A DNA stretch of 8,632 nucleotides from the NCBI GenBank assembly GCA_036503065.1, contig DASXXM010000617.1:1-8632 (forward strand). The letters run 5' to 3'. The position numbers and the translations under genes were made by a program. Source of the DNA: DATEPR01 sp036503065. Lineage in GTDB: Bacteria > Actinomycetota > Actinomycetes > Mycobacteriales > Pseudonocardiaceae. Below are positions 1 through 6,647 of the stretch, one piece after another (positions within the stretch are counted from its first letter, which is position 1; each line of letters begins with the position of its first letter). The notes beneath the pieces are model-generated. The model did not search any database. It was given only the letters and a program-made list of their open reading frames with translations, and was not told the origin of the DNA.

Positions 1-1245
1 GAACCGTGGCTCGTATCCCTTCGACCACTCAAAGTTGTCCAACAGGGACCAGACGAAGTAGCCGCGTACGTCCACGCCGGCGGCCATCGCCGTCGCCAGG
101 GCTGCCAGGTGCTCCGACAAGTAGTTGATTCGGTGTTGGTCGGGTACGCGTCCGTCGGCGTCCACTGTGTCCGCGCCGCTGCAGCCGTTCTCGGTGATGT
201 AGATCGGGGGGAGCCGTTCGCCGACTCGGTCTCTCAGTGTGATCAAGAACTCGGGTAGGCCGGCCGGGACCACTGCCTGACCGTTCGTGGTGAACGGGTA
301 GCCCTCGATCGGGGTCAGGTCGAACGGGAGCGGGTTGCCCGGTGACGGGGCCGCCGCTCGTTGGGGCTCGTAGTAGTTGACGCCGTAGAAGTCGAGTGGG
401 ACCGCGATCTCCGCCAGGTCGTCGGCGAAGGTCGGCGGTAGGTGCTCATGCATCTGTGTCGGGTACGTGCCCAGCAGGACCGGATCGGCGAACAGCCAGT
501 TGATCAGGGCGTCCAGGACCTCCGCCGCCGCCCGGTCCGGTTCGGACTCGCCTGCGCGCCAGATCGGTGAGTGGTAGTTGGCGGTGCCGATCTTCGTCGC
601 GCCCGCGGCCCGCAGCGCCGCGACGGCCAGGCCGTGGGCGAGATTCTGGTGGTGCGCGGCCGGGATGGCGTCGAACAGGAGGGTCCGGCCGGGGGCGTAT
701 TCACCGACGGCGTAGCCGTAGAGGGTGTGGACCGAGGGCTCGTTCAGGGGCACCCACATGCGCACCCGGTCGGCGAAACGGGCGCCGACGATCGCCGCGT
801 ATTCGGCGAAGCGCAGTGCGGTGTCCCTGGCCAGCCAGCCGCCCGCGTCTTCGATGGGTTGCGGGGTGTCCCAGTGGTACAGGGTGCAGACCGGGGCGAC
901 GCCGGCCGCCAGCAGTTCGTCGATCAGGCGGTCGTAGAAGGCCAGGCCGGCCGGGTTGGCCCTGCCGGTGCCGTCGGGCTGGATTCTCGGCCAGGCGACG
1001 GAGAACCGGTACGCGTCCACGCCCAGTTCGCGCAGCAGGGCGACGTCCTGCGGATAACGGTGATAGTGATCACAGGCGACTTCGCCACTGGTGCCATCGG
1101 CGATCTTGCCGGGGGTGTCACAGAACGTGTCCCATACGGATCGGCCCCGCCCATCAGCGGCAATGGCTCCCTCGATCTGGTACGCGGAAGTGGACACGCC
1201 CCACAAAAACCCCGTAGGGAACGTTGACAGACGAAGATCAGTCAC
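1..1245 (-). CDS. Glycoside hydrolase family 1 beta-glucosidase-like enzyme (C-terminus cut by window edge)
   Basis: Family 1 retaining beta-glycosidase, expected to hydrolyse beta-glucosides or related disaccharides in the cytoplasm; no signal peptide is visible. I translated 415 residues from a GTG at 1245 to the window edge. The N-terminal motif GVSTSAYQIEGA is at about residues 16-27, TLYHWDTPQ at 121-129, the acid/base glutamate in LNEP at Glu169, and the nucleophile in ITENG at Glu352. The late motif WSLLDNFEWSKGY (399-411) shows that only the last few dozen residues are missing to the left. The start sits just before the conserved FPTGFLWG segment. A GGGGGAG stretch precedes it at a short 3-nt spacing, so the exact start is less certain than the gene. 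It is divergent from a TetR gene, a common arrangement for local control. The family is certain; the natural substrate (glucoside, galactoside or 6-phospho sugar) cannot be read from the sequence. Confidence 0.95.
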   Translation of the reverse strand, partial: MTDLRLSTFPTGFLWGVSTSAYQIEGAIAADGRGRSVWDTFCDTPGKIADGTSGEVACDHYHRYPQDVALLRELGVDAYRFSVAWPRIQPDGTGRANPAGLAFYDRLIDELLAAGVAPVCTLYHWDTPQPIEDAGGWLARDTALRFAEYAAIVGARFADRVRMWVPLNEPSVHTLYGYAVGEYAPGRTLLFDAIPAAHHQNLAHGLAVAALRAAGATKIGTANYHSPIWRAGESEPDRAAAEVLDALINWLFADPVLLGTYPTQMHEHLPPTFADDLAEIAVPLDFYGVNYYEPQRAAAPSPGNPLPFDLTPIEGYPFTTNGQAVVPAGLPEFLITLRDRVGERLPPIYITENGCSGADTVDADGRVPDQHRINYLSEHLAALATAMAAGVDVRGYFVWSLLDNFEWSKGYEPRF

Positions 1246-1296
1246 GGACTCCCCCGGGGCTCCAGACAATGTGAAATATATTCGGATAGTACGTAC

Positions 1297-1317
1297 CACT
1301 TCGGCAACAGGGAAGTG
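1297..1317. promoter_or_regulatory. Operator-like inverted repeat between the GH1 and TetR genes
   Basis: The 6-bp arms CACTTC (1297-1302) and GAAGTG (1312-1317) are perfect inverted repeats around a 9-bp spacer. They lie in the 126-bp divergent region between the glycosidase start (1245) and the TetR start (1372). Size and position suit a dimeric TetR operator acting on both genes. Nearby are the 8-bp palindrome GTACGTAC (1289-1296), flanked by direct TTCGG copies at 1281-1285 and 1300-1304, and an AT-rich AATATATT (1275-1282) that could hold the leftward -10 element (TATATT on the minus strand). The regulator-operator pairing is inferred from position alone. Confidence 0.4.
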
Positions 1318-1371
1318 CGCGGCCGGAGATCCAGGCAAAATGGCTTGCAGAATGCGCCAAGAGGGAGACAC

Positions 1372-1986
1372 GTGTCCGCCAACCCGACTCACCTTCGCCG
1401 CCGGCCGGTCCAGCAACGCAGCGCAGCGCGCGTGGAGCGGATGCTGGAGGCCTGCGCCCTGTTGATCGACGAGGTCGGCTACGACGGCGTGACCACGACG
1501 CTGATCGCCGAGCGCGCCGGCGTCGCGGTCGGCTCGCTGTACCAGTTCTTCCCGGACAAGCGGGCCGTGGTGCAGGCGCTGACCACGCGCAACCTGGACC
1601 GCTTCATGGAACTGATCGCGGAGCGCCTGGCGCTGGCCACCCTCGAGCACTGGTGGGACGGGGTCGACCTGGTGTTCGACGCGTACGTGCAGATGTACCG
1701 GCATGTGCCGGGGTTCACCCAGATCCGCTTCGGTGACGTGGTGGACCTGCGGCTGATGGACGACCAGCGGGACAACAACACGGTGATCGCCGACCGGCTC
1801 GCCATGCTGCTCGCCGACCGGTTCGCACTGTCCATTGCCGACCTGCGGCTGCCGATCTCGGTGGCGGTGGAGATCGCGGACGGCATCCTCGACCTGGCGT
1901 TCCGCCGCAAGCTGTTCCACGAGGACGTGATGATCGCCGAGGCGAAACGGGTGGTGCGCGGCTACCTGGCCGGGCACCTGGACTAG
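1372..1986 (+). CDS. TetR/AcrR-family transcriptional regulator
   Basis: Predicted 204-residue one-component DNA-binding repressor of the TetR family. The N-terminal helix-turn-helix domain spans about residues 18-66, with the typical TTTLIAERAGVAVGSLYQFF recognition region (41-60) followed by PDKRAVV. The rest is the helical ligand-binding and dimerisation half, and the length is normal for the family. I chose the GTG at 1372 because GAGGGAG lies 4 nt upstream. A GTG 19 codons further up (1315) keeps the frame but overlaps the inverted repeat at 1297-1317 and lacks a clear ribosome site. The gene is divergent from the GH1 glycosidase, which is its most likely target besides itself. It converges on the PLP-enzyme gene: its TAG at 1984-1986 overlaps that gene's stop on the other strand. 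The inducer is unknown. Confidence 0.93.
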   Translation: MSANPTHLRRRPVQQRSAARVERMLEACALLIDEVGYDGVTTTLIAERAGVAVGSLYQFFPDKRAVVQALTTRNLDRFMELIAERLALATLEHWWDGVDLVFDAYVQMYRHVPGFTQIRFGDVVDLRLMDDQRDNNTVIADRLAMLLADRFALSIADLRLPISVAVEIADGILDLAFRRKLFHEDVMIAEAKRVVRGYLAGHLD

Positions 1987-3188
1987 CCGAAGGTGCGGCC
2001 CTCGCCGCGGTAGGTGGGCACGGTCGCGACCACCTGGTCGCCCTGCACCACGTGGTAGTCGGTGAACCGTTCGGCCAGTTCGCCCGCCTTGGCGTGCCGC
2101 AGCCACACCCGGTCACCCAGTCGCAACCGGTGGGCCGCGCGGCCGACGACGGGGGTCTGCACCTCGCCCGCGCCCTCGGTGCCCAGCAGTTTCAGGCCGG
2201 TCGGCAGGTAGGGTCGGGGCAGCCGGTCCGGCGTGCCGGTGCCGGAAGCCACGTAGCCGCCCGCGAAGAGCGTCGCGGTGTTGCGGGCCGGCCGATGCAC
2301 CACCGGCAACGCGAACAACAGTGCCGGCTCGGGCCGGAAGCGGCGGTACGCGTCGAACAGCGTCGGGCCGACCAGGCCGGAGCCTGCGGCCAACTCCGTC
2401 ACCGACGGGTCGCTCGCGGTCAGTTCCAGGCTGCCGGTGCCGCCGCCGTTGACGAACTCCAGCGGCGCGAGCGCGCTGATCGCGGCGACGGCCGCGGTCC
2501 GGCGCTCGGTCAGTTCGGCCACGGACTGCCGCTGGATCCACCGTAGGGTCGCGCCCCGCAACGGCCGGCCGGGCGGGTTGTCGCCAAGGCCGGCGATCTG
2601 GCCCTCGTAGGCCATCACCCCGGCGAGCTGGAAACCCGGCCTGCCGAGTACCGCCTTGGCGAACGCGCCTGCCTGGGCCGGGGTGTGCAGCGGTGAGCGT
2701 CGGGTGCCGATGTGCACCGTGGCCGTGGTGCCCAGCGGCCGCCAGGACACGTCCAGTTCCAGGCAGACCCGGATGGCCGGATGGCCGGGGCCGAGGACCG
2801 TGTCGATCAGGTCGAGGTGCTCGACCGAGTCGACCATGATCGTGATGGTGCGCCGGGCGGTCTCGTCCGCGGCAAGGGAGCGCAGTGCCGCGCGGTCCAC
2901 GGTCGGATAGGCCACGACGAAGTCGGTTGCGGTGCCGGCGGCGCACAGCCACATGGCCTCGGCCAACGAGTAGGACAGCACACCCGCGTAGCCGGGCAGC
3001 GCCAGCACCCGCTCGATCAGGTAGCGACAGCGCAGCGACTTGCTGGCCACCCGGATGGGCCGACCGGCGGCACGGCGCACCAGATCGGCGGCGTTGTGGT
3101 CGAACGCGGCCAGATCGATGATGGCCACGGGCGGGTCGAGATCTCTGGTCGCCTCGTTGTACCTGCCCAGGTCGGAGGTGTACGGCAC
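1983..3188 (-). CDS. PLP-dependent alanine racemase/D-threonine aldolase-like enzyme (amino acid deaminase/aldolase family)
   Basis: A 401-residue fold-type III PLP enzyme with an N-terminal TIM-barrel domain like alanine racemase and a C-terminal D-serine dehydratase-like domain. Lys50 in IRVASKSLRC is the expected Schiff-base lysine, and NGGGTGS (247-253) is the expected phosphate-binding loop. WLRHAKAGE (362-370) followed by the late His379 is the region where D-threonine aldolases and D-serine dehydratases place metal ligands. Here the pattern differs, so the reaction cannot be assigned. Actinobacterial homologues are usually named amino acid deaminase/aldolase without biochemical proof. 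The GTG start at 3188 is forced from above by an in-frame TAG at about 3200. The nearest purine-rich SD-like stretch (GGTGGGA) is about 17 nt upstream, so initiation may be weak or leaderless. It is divergent from a sugar-lactone oxidase-family gene 80 bp away, suggesting shared regulation. Confidence 0.9.
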   Translation of the reverse strand: MPYTSDLGRYNEATRDLDPPVAIIDLAAFDHNAADLVRRAAGRPIRVASKSLRCRYLIERVLALPGYAGVLSYSLAEAMWLCAAGTATDFVVAYPTVDRAALRSLAADETARRTITIMVDSVEHLDLIDTVLGPGHPAIRVCLELDVSWRPLGTTATVHIGTRRSPLHTPAQAGAFAKAVLGRPGFQLAGVMAYEGQIAGLGDNPPGRPLRGATLRWIQRQSVAELTERRTAAVAAISALAPLEFVNGGGTGSLELTASDPSVTELAAGSGLVGPTLFDAYRRFRPEPALLFALPVVHRPARNTATLFAGGYVASGTGTPDRLPRPYLPTGLKLLGTEGAGEVQTPVVGRAAHRLRLGDRVWLRHAKAGELAERFTDYHVVQGDQVVATVPTYRGEGRTFG

Positions 3189-3212
3189 ATCTGAACACTA
3201 AGCGATCCCACC

Positions 3213-3241
3213 TTGAAATGCGAATACCCTTCACATAAGTT
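3213..3241 (+). promoter_or_regulatory. Candidate promoter for the sugar-lactone oxidase gene
   Basis: TTGAAA (3213-3218) and TAAGTT (3236-3241) are separated by 17 nt. They resemble a housekeeping sigma promoter: a near-consensus -35 and a TAnnnT -10. A start near 3248 would give a leader of about 20 nt ending in the ribosome site AGGGAGG (3257-3263), 5 nt before the GTG start. TTGAA at 3213-3217 and TTCAA at 3240-3244 also form a wide inverted repeat. Confidence 0.45.
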
Positions 3242-3268
3242 CAACCGCACGGCTACAGGGAGGTACAC

Positions 3269-4588
3269 GTGTCCGGACGCGACGGCGGCTGGCGGAACTG
3301 GGCCGGCACCGCGACGGCGACCCCGGCCCGCTGGTGCCGCCCGACCGACCCCACCCAGCTCGTCGGCGTCGTGAAGGACGCGGAACGGGACGGGGTGACG
3401 GTCCGCGCGCTGGGCAGTGGCCACTCCTTCACCGACGCCGCGGCCACCGACGGCGTTGCCGTCGATCTGTCCGGCTGGACCGGGATCGTGACCGCGGACG
3501 TGGCCACCGGGCTGGTCACCGTCCGTTCCGGCACGACGCTGCGAGACCTGAACCGAAGCCTCGACCAGCTCGGTCTCGCCCTGACCAACCTCGGTGACAT
3601 CGACAAGCAGACGATCGCGGGCGCGCTGTCCACCGGCACCCACGGCACCGGCGCCCGCTACGGCGGCATGGCCACGCAGATCGCCGCGCTGGAACTGGTG
3701 CTGGCCGACGGCTCGCCGGTGTCCTGCTCGCCGACCGAACGACCGGACCTGTTCGCCGCCGCCCGCGTCAGCCTGGGCGCCCTCGGCGTGCTCAGCACGG
3801 TGACGCTGCGTTGCGAGCCGGCGTTCGTACTGGCCGCCGACGAACGACCGGAACCCCTGGACGACCTGCTCGCCCGGTTCGACGAGCAGGTCGACCAGCA
3901 CGACCACCTGGAGTTCCACTGGTTCCCGTACGGCCGAAACGCTCTGGTCAAAAGAAATGATCGGCTACCGGCCGGCACCCGACCGGAGCCGCTCTCCCGC
4001 ATGCGTCAGTTCGTGGAGTACGAACTCGTGGAGAACATCGCGTTGGCCGGGATGTGCCGGCTCGGCCGGGCAATTCCGCGACTGGTCCGGCCGCTGCACA
4101 GAACCGTCGACTCGGTACTGTCCGCCCGCACCTATTCCGACCGTTCGCACCGGGTGTTCGTGAGCAGTCGCCAGGTGCGCTTCGTCGAATCCGAATACGC
4201 GATTCCCCGCGAATCACTGGCCGACGTGCTGGCCGAACTGCGCCGCGAGATCCCGAAACTGGCCGACCCGGTGATGTTCCCGCTGGAAATCCGGGTGGCC
4301 GCCCAGGACGACATCTGGCTCTCCACCGCGCAGGGCCGCGATTCGGCGTACATCGCGATCCACCAGTACCTCGGCATGCCGTACCGGCAGTACTTCGACC
4401 TGTTCGAGTCGATCACGCGCACGGTCGACGGCCGCCCACACTGGGGCAAGCTGCACACCCTGACCGCCGCGCGCCTCGCCACGCTGTACCCGCGGTTCGA
4501 CGACTTCCGCCGCGTCCGCGCCGAAGTGGACCCGGCAGGCCGGTTCGCCAACCCCTATACCGCACGGGTGTTCGGCCCGGTGCGCTGA
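3269..4588 (+). CDS. D-arabinono-1,4-lactone oxidase/L-gulonolactone oxidase-family FAD enzyme
   Basis: A 439-residue flavoenzyme of the vanillyl-alcohol-oxidase superfamily. The N-terminal FAD-binding domain (about 15-180) carries VRALGSGHSFTD; His52 is in the place where alditol and aldonolactone oxidases attach FAD covalently. It also has the FAD pyrophosphate loop TIAGALSTGTHGTG. The C-terminal ALO domain ends with the family signature PHWGK (390-394) and DPAGRFANPY. Family members oxidise aldonolactones or alditols at C1/C2 using oxygen or another acceptor; mycobacterial Rv1771 is a gulonolactone dehydrogenase of this family. Substrate and acceptor cannot be settled here. The GTG start has AGGGAGG 5 nt upstream, and the length is normal. 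It is divergent from the PLP-enzyme gene and ends 37 bp before the convergent SDR-like gene; I see no strong terminator in that gap. Confidence 0.94.
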   Translation: MSGRDGGWRNWAGTATATPARWCRPTDPTQLVGVVKDAERDGVTVRALGSGHSFTDAAATDGVAVDLSGWTGIVTADVATGLVTVRSGTTLRDLNRSLDQLGLALTNLGDIDKQTIAGALSTGTHGTGARYGGMATQIAALELVLADGSPVSCSPTERPDLFAAARVSLGALGVLSTVTLRCEPAFVLAADERPEPLDDLLARFDEQVDQHDHLEFHWFPYGRNALVKRNDRLPAGTRPEPLSRMRQFVEYELVENIALAGMCRLGRAIPRLVRPLHRTVDSVLSARTYSDRSHRVFVSSRQVRFVESEYAIPRESLADVLAELRREIPKLADPVMFPLEIRVAAQDDIWLSTAQGRDSAYIAIHQYLGMPYRQYFDLFESITRTVDGRPHWGKLHTLTAARLATLYPRFDDFRRVRAEVDPAGRFANPYTARVFGPVR

Positions 4589-4625
4589 GCGGTACGACGA
4601 ACGGCACGCAACAAGCTGACCAGCA

Positions 4626-5288
4626 CTAGTCGCCGGCAGTCAGCCACACGGCCTCGGTGACCGGATCCGCGCCGGACACCAACTCCAGCGTCCGCCCGAC
4701 ACTCCCCGGCCGTACCAACAACTCGGCCAACACGGCGGCGACGTCATCGCGCGGCACCGAACCCGCATGCACCGGCGGCTCGCCCAACCGGACGAGCCCG
4801 GTCCCCGGATCATCGGTCAGCCGCCCCGGCCGCAGAATGGTCCAGTCCAACCCGAAGATCCGAACGGCGTCCTCGGCGGCCTTCTTGGCGACGAGATAAG
4901 CGGCGAACACCGGATCGACACCCGGATCGTCGGCCAGCTCGAGCCCCATCGCGCTGATCAACACGTATCGCCGCACACCGGCCTGCAAAGCCGCCCGCGC
5001 CAACAACTCCGCGGCGGCACGGTCCACAGTGTCCTTACGAGCGACCCCGCTGCCCGGCCCGGCGCCGGCAGCGAAGACCACCGCGTCGGCGCCGGCCACG
5101 TGCCCGGCCAACTCGTCGACGCTCACCTGTTCGAGGTCGCAGACCACGGCATCCGCGCCGACCGCGGCAAGATCGGCAGCCTGCGCGACCTGGCGAATCA
5201 ACCCAACCGGCAGATCACCGCGCTCGCTCAACAACCGAGCCAGCCGCAACGCGATCTTCCCATGCCCACCGGCAATGACCACCCGCAC
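4626..5288 (-). CDS. NAD(P)-binding atypical SDR-family protein (NAD(P)H-binding oxidoreductase)
   Basis: A 220-residue Rossmann-fold protein of the atypical short-chain dehydrogenase group (NmrA/SDR_a5-like). The dinucleotide motif is VVIAGGHGKIA (3-13), a GGxGxxA form instead of the usual GGTGxxG. The adenine-side segment DAVVFAAGAG is at 68-77, ISAMG at 111-115, and the strand-then-loop WTILRPGRLTDDPGTG at 149-164 is typical of these proteins. A Tyr131-x3-Lys135 pair stands where classical SDRs have their catalytic pair; many atypical members lack it. Proteins of this kind act as flavin/quinone reductases, epimerase-like enzymes or redox sensors, so the substrate is open. The GTG start has GGGAG 9 nt upstream. 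It lies 47 nt behind the unknown gene on the same strand and probably shares its transcript. It converges with the lactone oxidase. Confidence 0.92.
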   Translation of the reverse strand: MRVVIAGGHGKIALRLARLLSERGDLPVGLIRQVAQAADLAAVGADAVVCDLEQVSVDELAGHVAGADAVVFAAGAGPGSGVARKDTVDRAAAELLARAALQAGVRRYVLISAMGLELADDPGVDPVFAAYLVAKKAAEDAVRIFGLDWTILRPGRLTDDPGTGLVRLGEPPVHAGSVPRDDVAAVLAELLVRPGSVGRTLELVSGADPVTEAVWLTAGD

Positions 5289-5335
5289 GAGATCAGACTC
5301 CCACCGCGATCAACTGACGCCGCCGGCCCCGGGAC

Positions 5336-5956
5336 TCAGGCAACGGTCGTGGAAAGGCGCTCGTAGACGGCCTCGTTGAGCCAGCGGCCGGTGGCGTCCA
5401 GGTCGACCGCGGTGCACTCGGTGGCACCGGGCAGGTCGATGTCGGTGACACCCTCCGGGTCGGCGGTGAGTACGCCGACGCCGTGCCGCCGGGCCCTTGG
5501 CAGGCAGTTGACCAGGTAGTCATGCGTGGTCGCGGCCCACCAGGGCAGCACGATCGCGGTCTCCGCGTAGCGGGCGAAGGGCACTGTGGACACCAGCCCG
5601 GTCCGCCAGTGGCGGGCCACCGCGAGCACGCCGACAATCCGCACGGCGGGCGCGGGCACCCGGTCGGCCAGTTCCGGCCAGACCCAGGTGGCGACGGTGG
5701 CCCGGTCGGGAACCGGGGGGCAGGCAAGGCAGATCCGCTCGGCGTGCGCGTCGGTCAGCAGTTCGGCGACCACGACAACACGCCGGCCCAACAGCGTCAT
5801 CGGCGGCAGCACCGTGCCGTGCCAGCCAAGTCGCGCCGCGGCCCCCGCGGCCAACTCCTCCACCGAGGCCGGTAGCTCGACGGACGGCAGCAGCCGTGTC
5901 GGGCGTGCGTTGGTGACCTGCTCGTCGATCGCCGCGCGCCCTGGGGTGCCGCTCAC
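5336..5956 (-). CDS. Conserved-looking hypothetical protein, unrecognised family
   Basis: I do not recognise this 206-residue protein. It looks real: third codon positions are strongly G/C, there is a good AGGGAGG ribosome site 9 nt before the GTG start at 5956, and the translation is globular with alternating hydrophobic strands such as GRRVVVVAELL (57-67), AVRIVGVLAVA (104-114) and HGVGVLTAD (158-166). Other visible features are a tryptophan-rich core (WVWPELADRV, LPWWAATTHDY), a CxxC pair (Cys76, Cys79) in ERICLACP, and a C-terminal helix DLDATGRWLNEAVYERL. There is no signal peptide or convincing membrane segment. It is first in a probable two-gene unit with the SDR-like gene, so a shared role is possible but unproven. 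A composite repeat at 5994-6019 sits 38 nt upstream of its start and may be its control site. Confidence 0.75.
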   Translation of the reverse strand: MSGTPGRAAIDEQVTNARPTRLLPSVELPASVEELAAGAAARLGWHGTVLPPMTLLGRRVVVVAELLTDAHAERICLACPPVPDRATVATWVWPELADRVPAPAVRIVGVLAVARHWRTGLVSTVPFARYAETAIVLPWWAATTHDYLVNCLPRARRHGVGVLTADPEGVTDIDLPGATECTAVDLDATGRWLNEAVYERLSTTVA

Positions 5957-5993
5957 GAAGGTTCGCCTCCCTGTAACCGTCTGGTATCGAGCC

Positions 5994-6019
5994 GTGTCCG
6001 GATCAGCGGATCAGGACAC
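5994..6019. promoter_or_regulatory. Composite inverted/direct repeat upstream of the unknown gene
   Basis: The arms GTGTCC (5994-5999) and GGACAC (6014-6019) form a perfect 6-bp inverted repeat around 14 bp. The octamer CGGATCAG is repeated head-to-tail at 5999-6006 and 6007-6014, overlapping the arms. The element ends 38 nt before the GTG start at 5956, the position of an operator or activator site. No clear -35/-10 pair could be assigned next to it. Confidence 0.35.
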
Positions 6020-6530
6020 AGTGCGATCTGACGCCTAGGAATTTCGTACCAGGAACCGACCACCCCGCTACGAACTCAACGAGTCGCCTGCGATCGACGG
6101 CCGAGCCCCATCGGTAACCGGTCGATGACCGCTCGCCAGACTTCAGCCCAACAGTGCGGCCAAACGGGTGAGCGGCACCCAACACGCCACGAACAACACC
6201 AGCAATTCAGTCACAGACCGCAACCACCCAACGAACCCCACCCAAGCACCGGGGACCAACCAGCCGTCAAGCCCTGCGCCAAATGGCCGAACAGCCCCAA
6301 AGCACAACCGACCCGACCCAGCCAAGAACCAGCACAATTCACAATTCGTTTACACTAAAATTTCAAGAGCCCAGGACGTGACAAGCACCACCAACAACCA
6401 GCGTGCCCCTCAAACGTCCAAACAAGGTAAGCCCAAGAACAACAACTACACAGCGACTGACCCAGACCGAACCCAAGATCTGCGAGCACAGCGCAACACG
6501 CGGCACACAACGCAACGTAACGCGCAACAC

Positions 6531-6588
6531 GCGGGGGGGCCGGGGGGCGAAGCCCCGCCGGCCGGGGGCCTGGGGGCTTGGCCCCCAG
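6531..6588. repeat. G/C-rich hairpin cluster resembling an actinobacterial dispersed intergenic repeat
   Basis: Within 58 bp there are runs of G and C forming at least two perfect hairpins. CTGGGGGC (6570-6577) pairs with GCCCCCAG (6581-6588) around a 3-nt loop, and GGGGC (6544-6548) pairs with GCCCC (6552-6556) around GAA. Between them is the self-complementary CCGGCCGG. Read on the minus strand this is downstream of the tRNA and could stop transcription. Elements of this look (GGGGGCTTCGCCCCC-type) recur between genes in high-G+C actinomycetes, so a dispersed repeat is the alternative. Only one copy is in this window. Confidence 0.5.
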
Positions 6589-6609
6589 AAAAGCACGGAG
6601 GCCGACCGG

Positions 6610-6628
6610 GTTCGCGCTCTCCGCGAAC
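6610..6628 (-). terminator. Candidate factor-independent terminator of the tRNA-Leu gene
   Basis: A perfect 7-bp stem, GTTCGCG (6610-6616) with CGCGAAC (6622-6628), has a 5-nt loop. It starts 20 nt past the tRNA 3' end on the minus strand. It has no T-run, which is usual for actinobacterial terminators. The stronger hairpins at 6531-6588 lie just beyond it. Confidence 0.5.
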
Positions 6629-6647
6629 ACTGATCAGCCTCGGCCGG

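Larger units (their letters stand above)
5957..6647. other. Long intergenic region without a convincing gene
   Basis: About 690 bp separate the unknown gene from the tRNA. Open frames exist, such as 6168-6698 on the + strand, but they are Asn/Thr/Gln/Pro-rich products of base skew. They lack G/C-rich third positions and a ribosome site, and the longest reads through the hairpin cluster into the tRNA. From about 6121 to 6530 the + strand is dominated by A and C: in my hand count of 6181-6360, 138 of 180 bases are A or C. A small AT-rich patch with two adjacent CACAATT copies lies near 6331-6360. A 13-bp direct repeat GCGCAACACGCGG occurs at 6491-6503 and 6522-6534. The G/C hairpins at 6531-6588 and 6610-6628 are listed separately. 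Confidence 0.7.

Noticed and set aside
567..1227. Two long + strand frames of about 216 codons over the glycosidase
   Set aside because: Arg- and Gly-rich shadows; the minus strand encodes a glycosidase with both catalytic glutamates in place.
2113..3234. 373-codon minus-strand frame overlapping the PLP enzyme
   Set aside because: Arg/Gly/Pro-rich shadow frame typical of high-G+C DNA; the PLP enzyme frame has the recognisable motifs.
6003..6185. 60-codon minus-strand frame upstream of the unknown gene
   Set aside because: TTG start, no ribosome site and mixed third positions. It covers the composite repeat and looks like chance.
6491..6534. CRISPR-like or tandem array from the repeated GCGCAACACGCGG
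   Set aside because: Only two 13-bp copies in skewed sequence, with no regular spacers and no cas genes.
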